Assembly: GCA_016297165.1 (NCBI GenBank)
Contig: JAEDHF010000121.1
Location: 1 to 5,555 of the forward strand
Reading direction: 5' to 3'
Length of the DNA stretch: 5,555 bases
DNA from: Oscillospiraceae bacterium
GTDB taxonomy: Bacteria > Bacillota > Clostridia > Oscillospirales > Ruminococcaceae
The notes beneath the pieces were generated by a model. That model searched no databases. It was not told the origin of the DNA and worked only from the letters and a program-made list of their open reading frames with translations. The position numbers and the translations under genes were made by a program. Positions 4,199 through 5,555 of the stretch are shown here, one piece after another; within the stretch, counting starts at the first letter, position 1; the number at the start of each line of letters is the position of its first letter.

Positions 4199-5555
4199 AT
4201 GACAACAAAAGAACAAAAAACTAAAATCAAAGACGCAGCCAAGGACCTTAACCTTACTGCAAACGATATAGTTGATATCGTAAAGGAAAAGACAGGCGCA
4301 GAAAAGAAGCCTGCCGCTTCTATAACCGAATCGGAAATGAACCTCGTTTTAGAGCATATTACTCAGAATAACCAGGTAAAGAGCTTCGACGCTTATTTTG
4401 CAGCCACCGAAAAGAAGGCTCCCGTTAAGGAAGAAAAGACTGCCGAAAAGCCCGTAAAGGCTGAAAAGGAAGAAAAGGCTGAAAAGAAGCAGGAGAAGAA
4501 GCCCGCAGAAGTTAAGCAGGAAGCAAAGCCTGCTGAAAAGCCCGTAGAAAAGGCGACTGAAAAGGCTGCTGAGAAGCCCCTTCAGAAGGCTCCCGAAAGA
4601 GGGGAAAAGAGCTTCGAGAAGAAGTCTGAAAAGCCCTTCGAAAAGAAGCCCTTCGAGAAAAAGCCCTTCGAGGGTCAGAGAAACGGCGACAGACCTCAGA
4701 ATAACGACCGCCGCTTCGATAAGAACGACAGAAACGGCGACAAGAACGGCGACAGAAAGGACTTCCGCAATAACGCAAGACCCGACGCTCCCCGTAAGGA
4801 ACAGCGCCCCCAGCCCAAGCCCGTAGAGGTAAAGGTAGATATTAACGCAGTAAAGACCAACGAGCCGCCTAAGGCTAAGGTAAAGGGCGAGGCTGTCCAG
4901 AGGGGCGAGGTCGTTACTAAGCGTGTTGATACGAGAGGCAGCTACGTCGATCTCGACAAGTACAACGAAAAGTACGAAACAATCGCTTCACAGAAGAGCG
5001 GAAACAGAGAAGAAAGCTTCACAAAGAAGCAGAAAATCAACCAGAAGTCCCAGCAGAACAAGCGTGGACAGTTCGGAAAGAATAACCGTGAAACCGAAGC
5101 GCAGAAGCTTAAGCGCCTCGAGCTCGAGAGAGCAAGAAAGCAGCAGCTTAAGGTACAGATTCCCGATGAAATCGTGGTATCCGAGCTTGCACAGAGATTA
5201 AAGGTTACCGCTACCGAGGTAATAAAGAAGCTTATGGGTCTCGGCGAAATGTGCACAATCAATCAGGTTATCGACTTCGATACCGCCGCTTTAGTAGCAG
5301 AAGAATTAGGCGCAAAGGTTGAAAGAGAGGTTGTCGTTACAATCGAGGAAAGACTCTTCGAAGAGGCAGAGGATAACGAAGAGGATCTTCGTACCCGTCC
5401 TCCCGTAGTTGTAGTTATGGGTCACGTTGACCACGGTAAGACATCGCTCTTAGACAGAATCAGAAACGCCTCCGTAGCCAGCGGCGAGGCAGGCGGCATT
5501 ACCCAGCATATAGGCGCCTACAGGGTTGAAGCGCAGGGCAAGGATATAACCTTCC
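4199..5555 (+). CDS. infB: Translation initiation factor IF-2, C-terminal part beyond window
   Basis: IF2 is a GTPase that brings fMet-tRNA to the 30S subunit and promotes subunit joining. ATG 4199 is preceded by GGGGGA (4187-4192) with 6-nt spacing and lies 18 nt after ylxQ. The 452 complete codons present cover a short N-terminal helical module (about 5-65), a very long charged low-complexity linker (about 70-320) rich in Lys, Glu, Asn, Asp and Arg, the IF2N domain (about 321-374, IPDEIVVSELAQRLKVTATE then VIKKLMGLGE), and the start of the G domain. The G1 P-loop GHVDHGKTS is at 408-416 and the G2/switch I GEAGGITQHIGAY follows at about 427-439. The frame is open at the right edge, so the rest of the G domain and domains II-IV (fMet-tRNA binding) lie outside. 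No convincing internal start for a shorter isoform was seen. Confidence 0.97.
   Translation, partial: MTTKEQKTKIKDAAKDLNLTANDIVDIVKEKTGAEKKPAASITESEMNLVLEHITQNNQVKSFDAYFAATEKKAPVKEEKTAEKPVKAEKEEKAEKKQEKKPAEVKQEAKPAEKPVEKATEKAAEKPLQKAPERGEKSFEKKSEKPFEKKPFEKKPFEGQRNGDRPQNNDRRFDKNDRNGDKNGDRKDFRNNARPDAPRKEQRPQPKPVEVKVDINAVKTNEPPKAKVKGEAVQRGEVVTKRVDTRGSYVDLDKYNEKYETIASQKSGNREESFTKKQKINQKSQQNKRGQFGKNNRETEAQKLKRLELERARKQQLKVQIPDEIVVSELAQRLKVTATEVIKKLMGLGEMCTINQVIDFDTAALVAEELGAKVEREVVVTIEERLFEEAEDNEEDLRTRPPVVVVMGHVDHGKTSLLDRIRNASVASGEAGGITQHIGAYRVEAQGKDITF
4631..4672 (+). repeat. Tandem 15-bp repeat in the infB linker (KPFEK units)
   Basis: About 2.8 copies of a 15-bp unit AAGCCCTTCGARAAR stand head to tail, encoding KPFEK-KPFEK-KPFE at IF2 residues 145-158. 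An imperfect related unit (SFEKKSE) precedes it. Downstream, short NGD/NND motifs recur (about residues 162-186). Such in-frame repeats expand or contract easily and probably act as a flexible spacer. Confidence 0.75.

Noticed and set aside
4512..5262. Arg/Ser-rich and Ser/Phe-rich open frames overlapping infB on both strands
   Set aside because: Low-complexity shadows of the Lys/Glu-rich IF2 linker; the infB frame is continuous through them.

Overview
The window looks like chromosomal DNA from a Clostridia-type Firmicute, most likely near the Oscillospiraceae/Ruminococcaceae. This is inferred from the gene order rimP-nusA-rnpM(ylxR)-ylxQ-infB, a short NusA without the proteobacterial C-terminal repeats, AGGAGG-type ribosome binding sites, a tRNA with an encoded CCA, and moderate GC with AGA/AAG-rich codons. 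No mobile element, phage gene or CRISPR array is visible.

Left third, minus strand (1-1311): a multi-membrane-spanning AI-2E family transporter whose C-terminus runs off the left edge. The strand from about 1794 down to 1434 appears to be an RNA-only transcription unit. It starts with a good sigma-A promoter (1801-1829), continues with about 285 nt of densely structured sequence that I could not assign to any RNA family, and ends with a complete tRNA-Arg(CCU). No convincing terminator separates this unit from the transporter gene; there is only a GC-rich hairpin with a weak T tract just before the transporter's ribosome binding site.

Middle (about 1800-2018): a divergent intergenic region. 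The plus-strand promoter has perfect TTGACA and TATAAT boxes with a 17-bp spacer. It drives a short leader containing a 9-bp hairpin that ends just before rimP.

Right (2019-5555), plus strand: the conserved transcription/translation operon. RimP matures the 30S subunit, NusA controls pausing, termination and antitermination, RnpM (YlxR) is an RNA-binding modulator of RNase P, YlxQ is an L7Ae-type RNA-binding protein, and InfB (IF2) delivers initiator tRNA. The genes are tightly packed: 34 nt between rimP and nusA, 3 nt between nusA and rnpM, an 8-nt overlap between rnpM and ylxQ, and 18 nt before infB. They are probably co-transcribed. infB is cut off just after its G1 and G2 GTPase motifs.

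The operon is ordinary. The item most worth pursuing is the unassigned structured RNA fused upstream of tRNA-Arg. Smaller points are a NusA KH1 loop missing its second glycine, the uncertain rimP start behind a leader hairpin, and a tandem KPFEK repeat in the IF2 linker.
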